Origin: Fremontodendron californicum
Taxonomy: Eukaryota; Streptophyta; Magnoliopsida; Malvales; Malvaceae
Reading direction: 5' to 3'
NCBI GenBank assembly: GCA_030761205.1
Contig: JAULJL010000003.1
Span: 2,108,001-2,172,000, forward strand
Length of the DNA: 64,000 bases
Positions 12,288 to 25,540 of this stretch are shown piece after piece. A model generated the notes under the pieces. That model did no database searches. It was not told the origin of the DNA and saw only the letters and a list, made by a program, of their open reading frames with translations. Positions within the stretch are counted from its first letter, which is position 1. Every line of letters begins with the position of its first letter. The position numbers were made by a program, and so were the translations under genes.

Positions 12288-15200
12288 CTACGTTTTTGTG
12301 TCTCCCTTTCCAATGGGCAATTCATGCTTTAAAGGCAGATCAGTATTCAAAGCAGAAGAGGCTGCAGAGACAGTCTGACCTATTTCTACAGTTGCCGGAA
12401 TCGGAGATTTTACAATTCCATTACGATAAGGCTCCTTCTGCCCACCGGCTGGAATTCCAGATTTTACAGCACCATTCTCGAAAGGTTCTTGTTGACTTCT
12501 TTTTTCACTCATGGCCAATGGAGACCACATTGTTTCTGTAACATGTATGAGGACAAATCATCATTCAAAAACATTAATTGAAAAATGAACACCTAAGACT
12601 TTAGATGAGAAAATCCACAATCTAAGTCAAAAAACTCAACTAAAGCTCAAGAGGAGATGAAAAGGCCACACACCTACTATTTTATTTCTTTCAATTCTAA
12701 ACTTTTCAACATCCAGAAACTAAAACCTTCAGCATTAATCAGTTTATATAGAGCCCTAAACAAAATCCATAGCCGAGTGAGAATTTTAATGGAGGCAGCA
12801 ACTTAACCATTTGGAGCAAAGTTTCCAAGAAGAAACCCTGATTGGCTATTGCCCCTAATAAAATTATCAAAATTTGGAGTCTAGATTTGTGAAACCAACT
12901 AGCTTACCTTTTATGCTCCCACAAGTAATGAGCTGATTGAGAAAATCACGGAACCTTGTCAAAACAAGCCTTTCCTGCTCTGCATAGACCTCTGTACACT
13001 CATGACCATTTGATGATTTCTGAGTAATATTTCGAGAAGGGTCTGCCAATACATTAGGTGACCCAGCTGCCATAAACATTGTATCTTCTTCATCACACAT
13101 TAATGCACGCGTTCCAGGAGACAATGGCCTTCCATTTTGCACATCATCCTCATCTGTTGATTCGGTTCCAGAGTTGCCACTTCTATCTGCATCTCCCTGG
13201 TTCTCACTGCCACAGTCATCAGTAGCACAGTTCTGAACACCATTACCTTTCTGACTCATTTCATGCACCTGGCCAGATGAAACAATAGTTTCAATAGAGC
13301 CTCCCTCTGTTTGTCGATCCATTTTGCTACTTTTCTCTGGAGATTGTAACTTTGACATTAGTATTACTATATGCCATCTACAACTGAAGTAACAAAATGT
13401 ATTCAAATTGTGAATCTGATATGAAAAAGTAACCACACTAGCCCAAGGTGAATCAAGTATGCAATTAGGTAATGATCTAGATTACATGATTATCTTTTTT
13501 TTTGGATGAGAAACAGAGTTCAAACCATCCCTTACAAATTATCTTTTTTTTTTTGGCTTAATGTATGAAATAGTTATTACAAATAAGATGACATTCCTGG
13601 GAGTCTACAGGAAGCAAGTTTGAGGCTTTTATTTTTCTTTGCAAAATAGCCAACAGATTAGAGAGTCTCTATGACAATGAATATGTCAACCATCGAGTCT
13701 TCCAGAGTCCAGACCACAGTAACTTGTCATACATATAATTTTGATGTGTAACCAAAGGAAATCTCGTGGACTTCTCAAAGGTTATTGTTCTTCTCACCAT
13801 TTCCATCAACAGTCCCCATCTATATGATATTAAGACTTCGTATAGTTGAGTTTTTTTTTTTTTTTTTCACTCTTTCTGCAATCTTTCTATATTATGCCCC
13901 TCTATGCTAAACAAGTAACAGCAAAGTTGTTACAATTTCTTTAAAAAAGGAGGGCTCTGGTCAATATGACGACTTTCAAACACCATACTAGACCTTTGAT
14001 TTCATTCCTTTGGGACTTGATGATTGCAACACCAATTTATCATTTAATAGCATTAGACCAAAGCAAATCCTCTTGGCTTTCATAATGCACAGTCCTTATT
14101 TTTCTATTAAATAATTAATCAGTTTCACCTATGCAGGCCTAATGGCAGAATCATTACCTTAAACTTCTCCAAATAGTTGTAATATTCAAACATAACTTTT
14201 AAAATGCAAATATAAAAAACCAGCTATCTTACCCACCTTCCCTCTAATTTGAGATGACAAAAGCTTCTGTCATTCAAAGCTAAGAAGGGGAACTGTATGG
14301 AGAAGATGCAGATTGCAGGAAGACACTTTGTGACGAGGATAAAATTTGGAAACATGCAATAGATTGATAGTACATACAACACATTCATTGTGGCAATTTC
14401 AGCAATATGATTAACTAGAAAGTTGAAAGTAGTACTGAAATAAAAAGAAACAAGAACTTCAGTAGTTATGAATAATAATTAGTACCTGCAGCAAGTGCCC
14501 TTCCAGCTTCTGATGAAACTAACACCAAAACTGAGCACAGCTCCTTCACGTCCTGTGATTGGAGGATGTCCGCCAATGGAGATCTTCAATAATGCAAAGT
14601 GACACTAATTAGCTCCTAAAGGGAGGAAATGTAACAAAACTGGATGTTTCTGTTAATTACAGGCAGAATAAAAAATACACACACTTCCTACCTGTATGTG
14701 AATTTTGAAGATCCCAATGATGCTGTATTAGCAGCGCAAGAAACAGGAGCAGATAGTGGAGAAGATGTGGCCAAAGGATTTCTTAGATGATTTTCCTGGT
14801 TGGAATTAGAGAGATATATTAGTATCCAATTTTCCCTTAAAAAAGAGAGCAAACAGAAATGCCATTTATTTGGCTGCATTGCGTAATAATTAGAATCTTA
14901 AAAGCAGCTGAGACCAAATTTAAGTTCTTTTTCCATTCATCTCCAAAGACCATCCTTTGCATCAACTTGTGAAGGTACCATACAGAATAGATGATTCCTG
15001 ATGAGAAAGCCACAAAGTCTATCTATGCAATTATTTCTCATTTAGATAACATTACTAATACAAAAACCTTTGACGTCTGATAGTAAAGGTGGTTATAAGA
15101 CGATCCCATAACATAGAAAGGATCAAAAAGCATCATTTTTATCTAAAGGTTGCACAAATCCAATCAATGCCCTTGATCAACCAAGATGATTCTTGCATAT

Positions 15201-17533
15201 AATCATAATTCAAGGAATTACCTGTTGATGTTGAACGATCTTTTGAACTGATTGATCTTTGACTGCTAGACCAAATAAGAGTTCTTCACTTTTTCTCTTC
15301 TTGGATACCAAAGGAATCCCATAGCCAGATGATCCAATGGCACCACTAATGGCTGCATTTGCAGCCTGTTGCATGTAAGCCATGGAGTTATGATCTCCAT
15401 GAACAAGAGCTCTTCTTTCTTCACTTCCTTCGAAGTTCTTGCAGTCCATGCACTTGCAATTTTCAGAGCAAAGAATATTAGCTTGGAAGCACTCACAATA
15501 CTTCTTGAGACAACCGGATTTCTTGCAGTGACATCCTTTATTGTGCTTTCCAACCATTTGGACATCATGAGCATCATCCTAGATTTGTTTCGAGACAATA
15601 AGAAACTTTTAGAATTTGGCAAAATCAAATTCCATTTTTCTATATAAACAAATACATTGATCCTTGCATATCCTGCTTCCACTGATACAATGACACAATA
15701 CCACACTTCAAGTAAAAAGAATAAAACCAAGAGAATAATTAAAATAGACTCAGTTTAACATATTCTTCACACTTGAATCTCATAGGAAGGAAATAAAAAC
15801 TGGAAAATCTCATCACTATCACCTAGTAAGTAGTAACACTCATAATGAGGCAGCTTGAAGATGTCAGATAACATACCCTAGCATCCTGAGGTCTGTGGGG
15901 ACTGCTGGCAATCTTCGGTCTAAATGCATTTGGATTGCGTTCTAAGGTTGCTCCAACTGCCTCTTGCCTTGCTGCTTCATTCTCAGCATTGTTATGGCAA
16001 TTTATGCAATTGCAACCATTACAATAAATTCCAGAAGCAAAGCACTCACAGTACCTAATAATAACCAAAAACAAAATGCACATTGTTACCCGATAAATAA
16101 ATGCAGGAAAAATATGATGGACCACAATCATAAAGCAACAAGTTCAAAAATACACTTACAAATCAAAGCATTTATTGGTCCAACTTAAATAAGATAATTC
16201 AATTGATAATAGATCCTAAATACTTGGTGAACGATAAACCATATAAACCAACCGGGTGTTAATTAATTGTAATCAAATGAAGATTGTGTCACATTTCCCC
16301 AAGCAAACCACTAGTATGGGGGAAAAGATTACTGCATGTGACTAAAAAGTTTTCCTCAAAGAGAACTCATATTTACACTGAGAATAACAGATCATCTACC
16401 ACAGACAGAAGAAGAAAATGGAGTAAGCAAAAGTCAAGCAGCAATATGACCAGTCACTCTTATTTAAACAATGCTTCCTAAAAGCGAAACAAATAGGCAT
16501 TTTATTTAGTATCCAAAAAAGATCAATATCATAATACCATGTAGCACTTTGATATCTGTGACTTATTGATCAAACATGTAACTATAAAGTGGACATAGAA
16601 TTTAAGTAGGTGTTTAAGAACTTACAACTTCAAGCACCGAGAATTCTTGCAATTACACTGCTTTGGTTTCTTTGGAGTCCCATCTTTTGCTTCAGCATGT
16701 GCTCGTGGTCTGGACCTCGGCGACTCTTGCTTGCTGGACAAACATATATGCACAAAGAGTTAAAAAACAACATTATGCTACAAATATATTTCTAGTTGTG
16801 CACAATGTTCTCACTATTCTACAGTGCCAAAAAATTCTAAAAGATCTCTTTAAACAGAAAAAGCCAAACAGATAACAGTAATCTTAGAAGTTCAGTTGTT
16901 GTTTATTCATAAGACAAGAACAAATCATTAGATTCTAAAATTAGAAGAAGAAAAAAAAGAAATTTGCCAAAAAGAACAAATTTATCTGTTTTAGGATCAA
17001 CTAAAGTTTCTTTTAACCATAATTACGCTTATTTTGAAGATAAATAAATCTTTAAGGCATAAAAACGTGATATAATTTTTTTCTAACAAAAAAAAAACAT
17101 TTATAATCTAAAGGAAATTAAAGATTTCATGAAAAAGCTACCTCAAATGAAATGTTGGCAGCTGAAGCTTCTGAACTGGATGAGGCACCCGATGCATCAC
17201 GGCAAGTGGCTGCGACGGCGAAGGCGGCGGCCGTGTTTGAACTTGCGGCATTGGCGGTGACTGAGGTTTTAGTTGTGGCTGCGGTGGCGACTGCACCGTT
17301 TGCGGCTGTAAATATAACCGCAATTGCAGTTCCTGCGGTTGCTGCTGATGCTTCGTCTGCAACGGCGTTTGCGATTGCCATTGCGGTTGAGGCTGCGACT
17401 CAGACTGTGACTGTAAATGCATCGGGTGATCCGGTAACGTTGCATTTCCCGGCGAGCGACACACCGCTGTGAAATCTAATTGCCTCGCCAATTTCTTCGG
17501 TGCAGAATCCGAAACCGTTTCTCCTTGTCCCAT
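12288..17533 (-). CDS. TCX5/6-like: Tesmin/TSO1-like CXC protein (TCX5/TCX6 type)
   Basis: Exons: 17142-17533, 16626-16733, 15877-16054, 15222-15578, 14692-14795, 14486-14583, 12908-13366, 12288-12535. They total 1944 bases, 647 aa, with consistent phases and GT-AG borders. The Gln/Pro-rich N-terminus is followed by two cysteine-rich CXC repeats forming a CRC domain, each about 35 residues. The first has [16 protein letters not shown], the second [17 protein letters not shown] short linker with an RNPNAF-like motif joins them. The C-terminal part has a SPLADILQ block and an [18 protein letters not shown] block typical of the TCX5/6 branch. Family knowledge: CRC proteins bind CHR-like TTTGAA DNA in the nucleus, and plant TCX5/6 act in DREAM-type repressor complexes at cell-cycle and DNA-methylation genes. 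Its length is close to the family's usual 570-650 aa. The acceptor of exon 7 is the least certain border. Confidence 0.92.
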
Positions 17534-18200
17534 TATTCAATCTTCATATAAATAAAAAATAACACTAAATTAAAAATTGAAATTTAAAAGAAAAAGAAAA
17601 ATCGCAGAGCTATCTTTTCATTTTACCGTTCAAAATTCCGTTAAATAAAAATCTAAAGTCAAAAAGAAAGGTTTGGAGAGTTTGCTGGGAGCTTAGCCGC
17701 CATAAGCTAAAGCTTTGTACGGAAATGTAAGGCTTTTTTTGTTTTTTCCTTCCTTCAGCCTTTGCTTCACTCCCTCTCTCTCTCTCTCTCTCAGTTCTTT
17801 GAAATTGAAATTTTACAAAAATGGACGGTTAAATTTGTTTTGGATTGAATCGGACGGATGAAATTGAAATTATTTTTTTGACGGATGAGATTTTGGAGTA
17901 GAGTCCGGAGTTATTGACAGCCGTTGGATTAAGATATGTTTAGGGCTTTTTTTCTGGGAAAGTGAAGGGAGTGGAATTTGGCGCTAATGGAGTCAGAAAG
18001 CGATTGGAATCTTGTTTTATTTCACACGTGTACAGTTGAGATTGGTTTATGGTCTAAAATGGACGGAAGATATTCCAAGTGTTGTTGTAAAGCCTGCAAG
18101 AAGAAACGCTGTCGCTTTAACACCTCAACTTTGTTTTGATCAATTTATGGGGGAGCCACAATGAAGCAAATATATTTGGGCCCCTAAAGATATTTATTAC
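17534..18200 (-). promoter_or_regulatory. 5' leader and proximal promoter of the CXC gene
   Basis: Upstream of the CXC start is a CT microsatellite at about 17774-17792 in the likely 5' leader (GA/CT tracts are common there in plants) and GC-richer sequence to about 18100. TTGGCGCTAA near 17979-17988 resembles an E2F site (TTSSCGC) and would suit a cell-cycle-linked gene. That regulatory reading is inference. Confidence 0.4.
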
Positions 18201-18284
18201 TATTTAAGACTAGAGTTCAAATTGAACTTTTTCCCCTAATTTTGAACTTTGTAGAAAGCATAAAGACATACAAAAATTGTAAAA

Positions 18285-18720
18285 TACGAGTTGAGTATCA
18301 ATTTTAAATCCATCCGCAAATCAACGTGCAGATTAATTTCTTTAAATATATTATTTTAAAATAAAATAATTAAAAAGTAAAAGTAAAAATAAAAATAAAA
18401 ATAAAAATAAAAATAATTTTTTAAATTTTTTTCGAATGGGTCTGATAAGATCTTAAATCGACTCACGAGTTAACATTCGGATCAACATCTTTAAATACAT
18501 CATTTAAAATTAAAATAAAAAAACTTAAAACTTAAAAAAAAATCGAGCGGTCGAGTATGCATCCTAAATCAACCTGACTTAAAACTAAAAATAATTTATA
18601 AAATAATATTTTTCAAAAAAATATCCGAGCAGATCAAGTACAGATCTTAAATTGACTTGCGAATCAACATGCGAAATAATCCTTTTAAATATATCATTTA
18701 AAAATAAAAAACTAAGAAAA
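18285..18720. repeat. Three diverged copies of an AT-rich tandem unit
   Basis: The pattern 'taaat[cy]gactcacgarttaacatnc... tttaaataNatcatttaaaa' recurs at about 18300-18365, 18450-18505 and 18645-18705 with mismatches. A run of AAAAT repeats (18384-18414) lies between the first two. The function of the unit is unknown. Confidence 0.5.
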
Positions 18721-19310
18721 AACTTACTAAAATTTGGACACGTGTCAAGCAAATGACCGTAAGAGAATTTTTTTTATCTATAATGTATAGATATATACTA
18801 TCATAGTTTACACATGCAATTAAATTTGAACAAACTAGCATCTTGATAGTTTTTAATTTTAATATTATCGAACATCAAAAAATCCAATTTAAAAAAAAAA
18901 AAATTATTGGTTAACCTTAGGTAACTTTAAGAATATTTTGCTATTATAAATATGGTTCAGTTTAATTACGCTGATAGACATAGATAAAAAAAATTATTTA
19001 ATTATTAGTTAATAAAATCATATTTAATATATTCTTTTTTATAAATTTTAAAAAATATAATAATTGTATTTTTTTAATATCACCTTAATTATATCACTAG
19101 ATATTGATTAATATTTACGATAATAACTAAATAAAAGCTCAAACTTAAAAAAAAAAATCTCAAATCAATAAAAATGAAAATTTTAATTTATTAAGAATAA
19201 TTACGTAAAAAGAATTACTTTATCTTATCTGCACTTGAGCATTTGGCTTATAATAGGTTTACTGTTTAAATCAATTTTTTTCTCCAAATTAAAATTAAAA
19301 AAATTACTTT

Positions 19311-19680
19311 ATCTATTAGATAATTATGATTTTTTATAAGTTATTAAAATTAGTTTCAAGTTAATCTTAATGGGATTACACTTTTTATATATTGATCTAA
19401 AGAAAGCTATTATTACTAAATACTAAATTGCAATCTTTTTCACTCAAAAAGTTAACAAGCTTACAAATAATAAAAAAATATAAATAAAATTATATGCTAT
19501 TTAAATCAATAAATTCTAATTAGACTATTTAATTATATTTTTATTTATTTATTTCAAATTTTTGCATATTAATGTTAAAAAATACTAACTAATTAATTTC
19601 CATCTTATATTTGAAAAATCAATAAATTAATTATTCTTGGATATTTATATTGATCAATATGGACCAACATCATAGATAGC

Positions 19681-19726
<46 letters not shown>

Positions 19727-20117
19727 CTATTAGATAATCATATTTTTTATGAGTCATTAAAATTAGTTTCAAGTTAATTTTAATGGGATTACACTTTTTA
19801 TATATTGATTTGAAGAAAACTATTATTACTAAATACTAAATTGCAATTTTTTTCAATCAAAAAATTAACAAGCTTACAAATAATAAAAAAATATAAATAA
19901 AATTATATGCTATTTAAATCAATAAATTCTAACTAGACCATTTAATAATATTTTTCTTTATTTATTTAAAAAATTTGCAGATTAATGTTAAAAAATATTA
20001 CGAACTAATTACTATATTTTCCATTTTATATTTGAAAAATCAAAAAATTAATTATTCTTGGCTATTTATATTGATCAATATGGGACAAACAAAAGAAATT
20101 CCATCCTCATAGATAGC

Positions 20118-20163
<46 letters not shown>

Positions 20164-20560
20164 CTATTAGATAATCATATTTTTTATGAGTCATTAAAAT
20201 TAGTTTTAAGTTAATCTTAATGGGATTATACTATTTATATATTGATCTAAAGAAAACTATTATTACTAAATACTAAATTGCAATTTTTTCACTCAAAAAA
20301 TTAACAATCTTATAAATAAAAAAATATATAAATAAGATTATATGCTATTTAAATCAATAAATTCTAACTAGACCATTTAATGATATTCTTCTTTATTTAT
20401 TTAAATTAGATTAATGTTAAAAAATACTACGAACTAATTAATATATTTTCATCTTATATTTGAAAATTCAAAATATTAATTATTCTTGGCTATTTATATT
20501 GATCAATATGGACCAACAAAACAAATTCCATCCTCATAGATAGCTTGTTATTATTAGAAC
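19311..20560. repeat. Three tandem ~415-437 bp repeats joined by (TTA)n
   Basis: Each copy begins ATCTATTAGATAAT (19311, 19725, 20162) and carries the same ordered landmarks: AATGGGATTA, ACTAAATACTAAATTGCAA, ATATGCTATTTAAATCAATA and TTGATCAATATGG. Each ends in a GATAGCTT. The first two end in TTA microsatellites (about 19680-19726 and 20118-20163). The third ends in a truncated TTATTATTAG. There is no coding potential. The period differs by about 20 bp between copies because of short indels. The copies look nearly identical by eye, so the amplification is recent. Confidence 0.85.
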
Positions 20561-21650
20561 CAAGTAAAATGACCAAGAAAATGCCAAAAGATAGAACAAA
20601 GGACGATAATTAATAATTAATCATCCATTAATTAACTTTATAGAAGTTATATTATATATAATATAACTGGATTTTTACGTAAAACATCTTTTAATTAATT
20701 AACTTAAATTTAAAGAGAATATATATAATATATATTGCATGAAAAGATTAATTATTTAGATTTTTTTTATATCTTCATTATTTGTCACCTAATTAAAGTG
20801 CAAATGTCCATTGTCCAAAACATTTATTTTTTCAAAATAGGATTATTAAAACAGAAAATCTAAAAAACTTAGATGATCAAGAAGTAATTTATTCAATTAA
20901 TAATTGTTACCATTTTCATGGAATATTGACATTTACCGATAATTTTGGATACGACTCGGTATATTTAATATATATATATATCGTATTCGTGTTTAAGACT
21001 TTGACATATTTAATAATTTATGTTGTATTTATATTTATATAATTAATTAAAAAAATACAAAAACACGACACTCATTCACAACTCATCATGTCTAATTGTG
21101 CTACCCTTTCCCTTTCATATGCTATTCATCTATCTTCCAAGAGTGATCAATATATCGATCATAATCATAATAAATACAGACAAAAAAAGATACAGGTGAA
21201 AGTTTGTAGAGATTGACCCACAAATGCAACAACCAAAAAAATACAGATGGACCCTAACTATATCCATGTATATATACGACATGGAACATAGTCTCAGGAA
21301 TCTTATCTTATGGCCCAGAATCTCCATGCATGACTTACTCCTCAAATCTAAAGTGTAAAGTCCTGGTTTGGTTTTTATCAGAAGGAAAACCCAACAGTAT
21401 TAAGTTTTCGACGAGAGAGAAGAAAGAAAACCAAATCTTCGGGTATTTTCTTTGAGAGGCTCATGCAACTACAAAATGTCGGGCATGCATGCTGCATGCA
21501 TGTTTATGATAAGATATATCTAATATCTGTGTTGATAACTTTCACAGCGGAAGTTGATTTATTGATATACTGCACAAATTTGCTCTGAAACAATATACTC
21601 TAGCAGCTGTCTGATCACAATCAAATCGTTTCCCAGTTGCAGGCTTTCTT

Positions 21651-21702
<52 letters not shown>

Positions 21703-24700
21703 ACAGTGTAGCCATGTAAATAATTATTAATTAGCCAGAAAAAAGAAAAAAAAAAAAGGAAAGCTACTAGAAAAGAAAACTGCTAAAGAAAAATCTCCAT
21801 GCATTCGTGGTAGTATATATAGTAATACGAGTATGGACACATGCATGTATAAAAGAAGACAAACTATAACGGGAATTGGCAGGAAGCTATAAATTGAAAA
21901 ATCTCAGCTCAGCTGAGATTTCTGAGTCAACTTATATTGACTTGAATCTGAATAAAAAATTTTATAATTTTGATCGATTCAAATTACTGTTCATTTATTA
22001 AAAAAATATTTTTTTTAAATTTAATTATAAAGAATGATCTGAACTGATGAACCAATCTAAATCTATTCAATATCGGATAAGAAAAAAAAAAAAAACGCCG
22101 CTATCTATGCCTATATATGAATATGATGGCATAACATTATAAGGAGGGCCCTAGATCTCCACAAGAAGGATGATGTATCCCTTTCAGTCAGAAATCAGAC
22201 CCAACAAAAACCTCAAGATCTATGAAATATTTTTGTCAAATTCAACACAAAATATCAATGGGTTCACTGACCCAAACAGAAAAAACTATGGCCTCCTCCT
22301 GTATGAAAAAGGGTACTGTACTGGATCCACCTTAGCCACCCACTTCTTCTCTGATCTCTATTACTGTTTATTATATATGCAATGACAAATGAGCCTTTAT
22401 TAATTACTAATATACAACAAATTAAAGATCCGTTTAATCGGTACTTATATCATATGCATGATTTTTTTATAACTAACGTTGCTCTTTAATAAACAAAGAA
22501 AAACATGAGAATAAATGAAAATTTTGTCAAAAGGGAATACGGAAATCAAATGAAGAAAAAGACTAAATTCACAAGCATTCGACAATTAACCAATTGGCAT
22601 GGACTTTGGATATGTATGAAGGAGAAATACAGCATCATGCATGCATATTTGGACACACTTTTATCTCCAAATGAATTATATGATCTCTTTTAATTTGGAA
22701 AAATCAACAACCAAATTTAATTTAATACTTAACCTATAAGTAAAGCATCTCAACTTTTTTTTTCCTCGCCCAACACATACGTCATAATTAACAAAAGTGG
22801 TGTTTATTTTTTCCTCTCCTCTTCACCCCTAATTTTCTTCTATTTTTATGACTTTATTCAAGTTTTCCCTATTCTACAAGTAAAGAATCTATTATTTGGT
22901 TGAAACGTTATCAACTTCTATGATAAATTAGATTTTTTTTTTTTTACAAATAAAGTTATAATTTGAGAATAAAAAAAGAGATTGCAAATGTTGAAATTCA
23001 AATCTTAGATCTATTAGATGTTACATTTTGAAAGTGATTATATGAATTAACTTAATTAAGTTTAAGTTCAACGAGATAATTTATTATAAGGAGATTGTAA
23101 GTTTAAAGCATCAACTAACATATTAAATGGTACAATGTAGGAGAAATGTAGGGTGATATTAAAGGTTGAATATCATAAAAGCAACGATGCAAGGTCTCAA
23201 AATAAGGATAAATATATTTATATAGAGAAAAAAGGATGTGAGATATATTTTCATGATTGGAAGCTAATTAATTGTTAATGTGCCCCAAACCCAATTCTAT
23301 GCAAGTTGTAAATGTGCTCCACACCATACCCTCACCTCCATGCCATCAATTTATTGACTAGTTTATAGGCCAGGGTTAGGGTTAGGGTTAGATATGTGTT
23401 ATTATGAAAATGAGCTAGCTAGGTTGCACCCATCATTGTCCTTGAAATAAATTTTGGAATAAATGAAGGTTAGTAGATGTCCACGTATCATTTTTGTTTT
23501 CATTTTTTTTTATCTTATCTTAAAAAATAATTTTTCTTTTTTTCCTTCAAACTGTTTTTTTTCTTCTATCTTTTATCAAAATCGATCATCTGGATTTATT
23601 TTAGACCTGTTAATTAATTGAATCGGGTAGGTTTTGGTCAAGTTAATTTAGGTTTTGAAAATTTGGGTTATTTTGAATTCGAATCATTTTAGATTTCGAT
23701 AATTCAAGTTTGACAATCGAATTATTTGAATTCAAGTTATTCAGGTTCAGGTTATTTCAAATTTAATTTATTAATTTTAGAATAAAATCAGATTAAATTT
23801 AAATAATTTATTAGATCGAGTTATATTTTATTAAAATATAAAAAATAAATACTAATTTTTTAAAAATAAATATAAATATTTTAATTTAATTTAAAAATAA
23901 ATAATTGTGACCCAATTTTTTTTTTCAGATTCAGATATAATTGGATTGTTTTTTGAATTGGAGTATCAATTTTACTTAAACGAGTGTTATCGTATACCTT
24001 AATCAATTAACATAATTACCAAATATAAAAAAATTTACTTGTAAAAGGTTCGTATATCTTACAAGCAACCCTTAATACTAAGAGTTTTACTAAGTGAACC
24101 ATTTTAGAGCTTAAAATGATTTACTACTAACATTAAATTATATCTAAGAGATTTATTTAAAATTTTTAATTATCAAGTGTAATAAAATATAATAATAAAT
24201 TTTTATCCAAAATTTATATATAATTTTACATTAGTTATACACATTTACATAAATTTATAATACTTATTGAGAAATTAAGAATAATATTTTTAAAAGAATT
24301 ATAAAACTATAACATATCAATAATGTTGAGGTATGATGCACCATTGTCAACTTTATGAGCGCAATATGCTATTTGAAACGTGTTATTCTCATTTTTTACA
24401 ATAAATATATATATATATTTTTGTATTTGACACTTGATATATCAAAATAATAACCTATATGATTCATCACTTGACAAACCATTTACTCCTTTACTCGAAA
24501 ATGTCTCACGTGCCGACATGCTTGATATTTATATATAAACAAAATATATTTATATTTAAAAATATATGAATTGTGTTACTTATTAAAAGATTAAAATTTG
24601 AATCTATCTTAAATTTTCTAAGTTTTAGTTTTTTTTTTTTTTTTTTAGTTTCTAAGTTTTAGCTGTTGTTTGATTAAATTTTTAGTATTGAATTTATTAA

Positions 24701-25540
24701 GCAATGAATTTATATTATAAAAACTGTTTGATATGTTACTAAAAAATAAATACTGAATATAATTATATTATTTGATAACTGTAAATATTGAATTTTATAT
24801 TATTATGGATAGTTTTGAATAAAATTTAAAATGGTTAATTTAAATATCTAATTTTTTGTAACAAAGAAGATAATTTACTTCAAATATAATTTTTTTAAAA
24901 TTAAATTTGATTTAACATATTTTACATTAAGTGATAAATAATTATCTACCTACTTATCCTATTGAATATTTTTTTGTTGAATTTTTTTTATTAAGTAATA
25001 TTTAATATGAGTTATCAAACACATTGAAACATTAAACTGTTAAAAATTTCATTTTTCAATTCATTAAAATTTTTTGATACATTATTAATTTTTAATCCTA
25101 AAAATAGTAATTGTGAATTGCTCAATATATTAATTAAGTAATTTATTTTTAGCACATTAATCAATTTAATATTTTTTATTATAAATTAATTATTATTTAT
25201 TATTATATAATGAATGATAACTTCAATTATTATTTAATCAAACAAAAATAATAATAAGAACTAATCTAATACAAAAAAAATAACAACAGTACTAATACCA
25301 AAAAATATCATTAATAAAATTTAAATATAAAATTATAAATTAATAAATAATAAAATTAATATGTAATCATTTATTTTAATTATTTTTTCATCTATTTTCA
25401 TCAAACATTTTCCTCTAAATGTTTCATCAAACTATCAGTATTACATTAATTAATTCTTAATTATTTTCAAGTTTAGATTTCCCTCTCAAAATATTTTTCC
25501 CTAATAAAATTTCGTTCTTAATATATTTTCCCCTAAAACA
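20561..25540. other. Gene-poor AT-rich spacer
   Basis: No supported gene. Landmarks: (AT)n at about 21655-21699; a TTTTTT-tailed, possibly SINE-derived block at 22929-23075; TTAGGG-like repeats at about 23374-23392; low-complexity AT-rich sequence at 23600-25450 with recurring AATTTAAATT-type motifs. Short frames in this span (for example at 22170-22385) show no family resemblance and are rejected as genes. Confidence 0.65.
22929..23075 (-). mobile_element. Worn SINE-like fragment
   Basis: It starts on the plus strand with a T-run at 22930-22943. In reverse complement a tRNA-like portion (AACTTAATTAAGTTAATTC, then a GATTTGAATTTC B-box-like stretch) leads into the A-run. This is the same order as the SINE at 54.9 kb but strongly diverged. 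Confidence 0.35.

Noticed and set aside
17127..17472. Alanine-rich frames on both strands over the first CXC exon
   Set aside because: They are out-of-frame readings of the Gln/Pro-rich CAG/CTG-like sequence of exon 1.
21478..21510. GCATGCATGCTGCATGCATG palindrome as a possible microRNA precursor
   Set aside because: Too short for a plant precursor hairpin, low complexity, and matches no mature microRNA I can recall.
22170..22693. Small plus-strand frames in the gene-poor spacer
   Set aside because: No family resemblance, no splice context, AT-rich random-looking composition.
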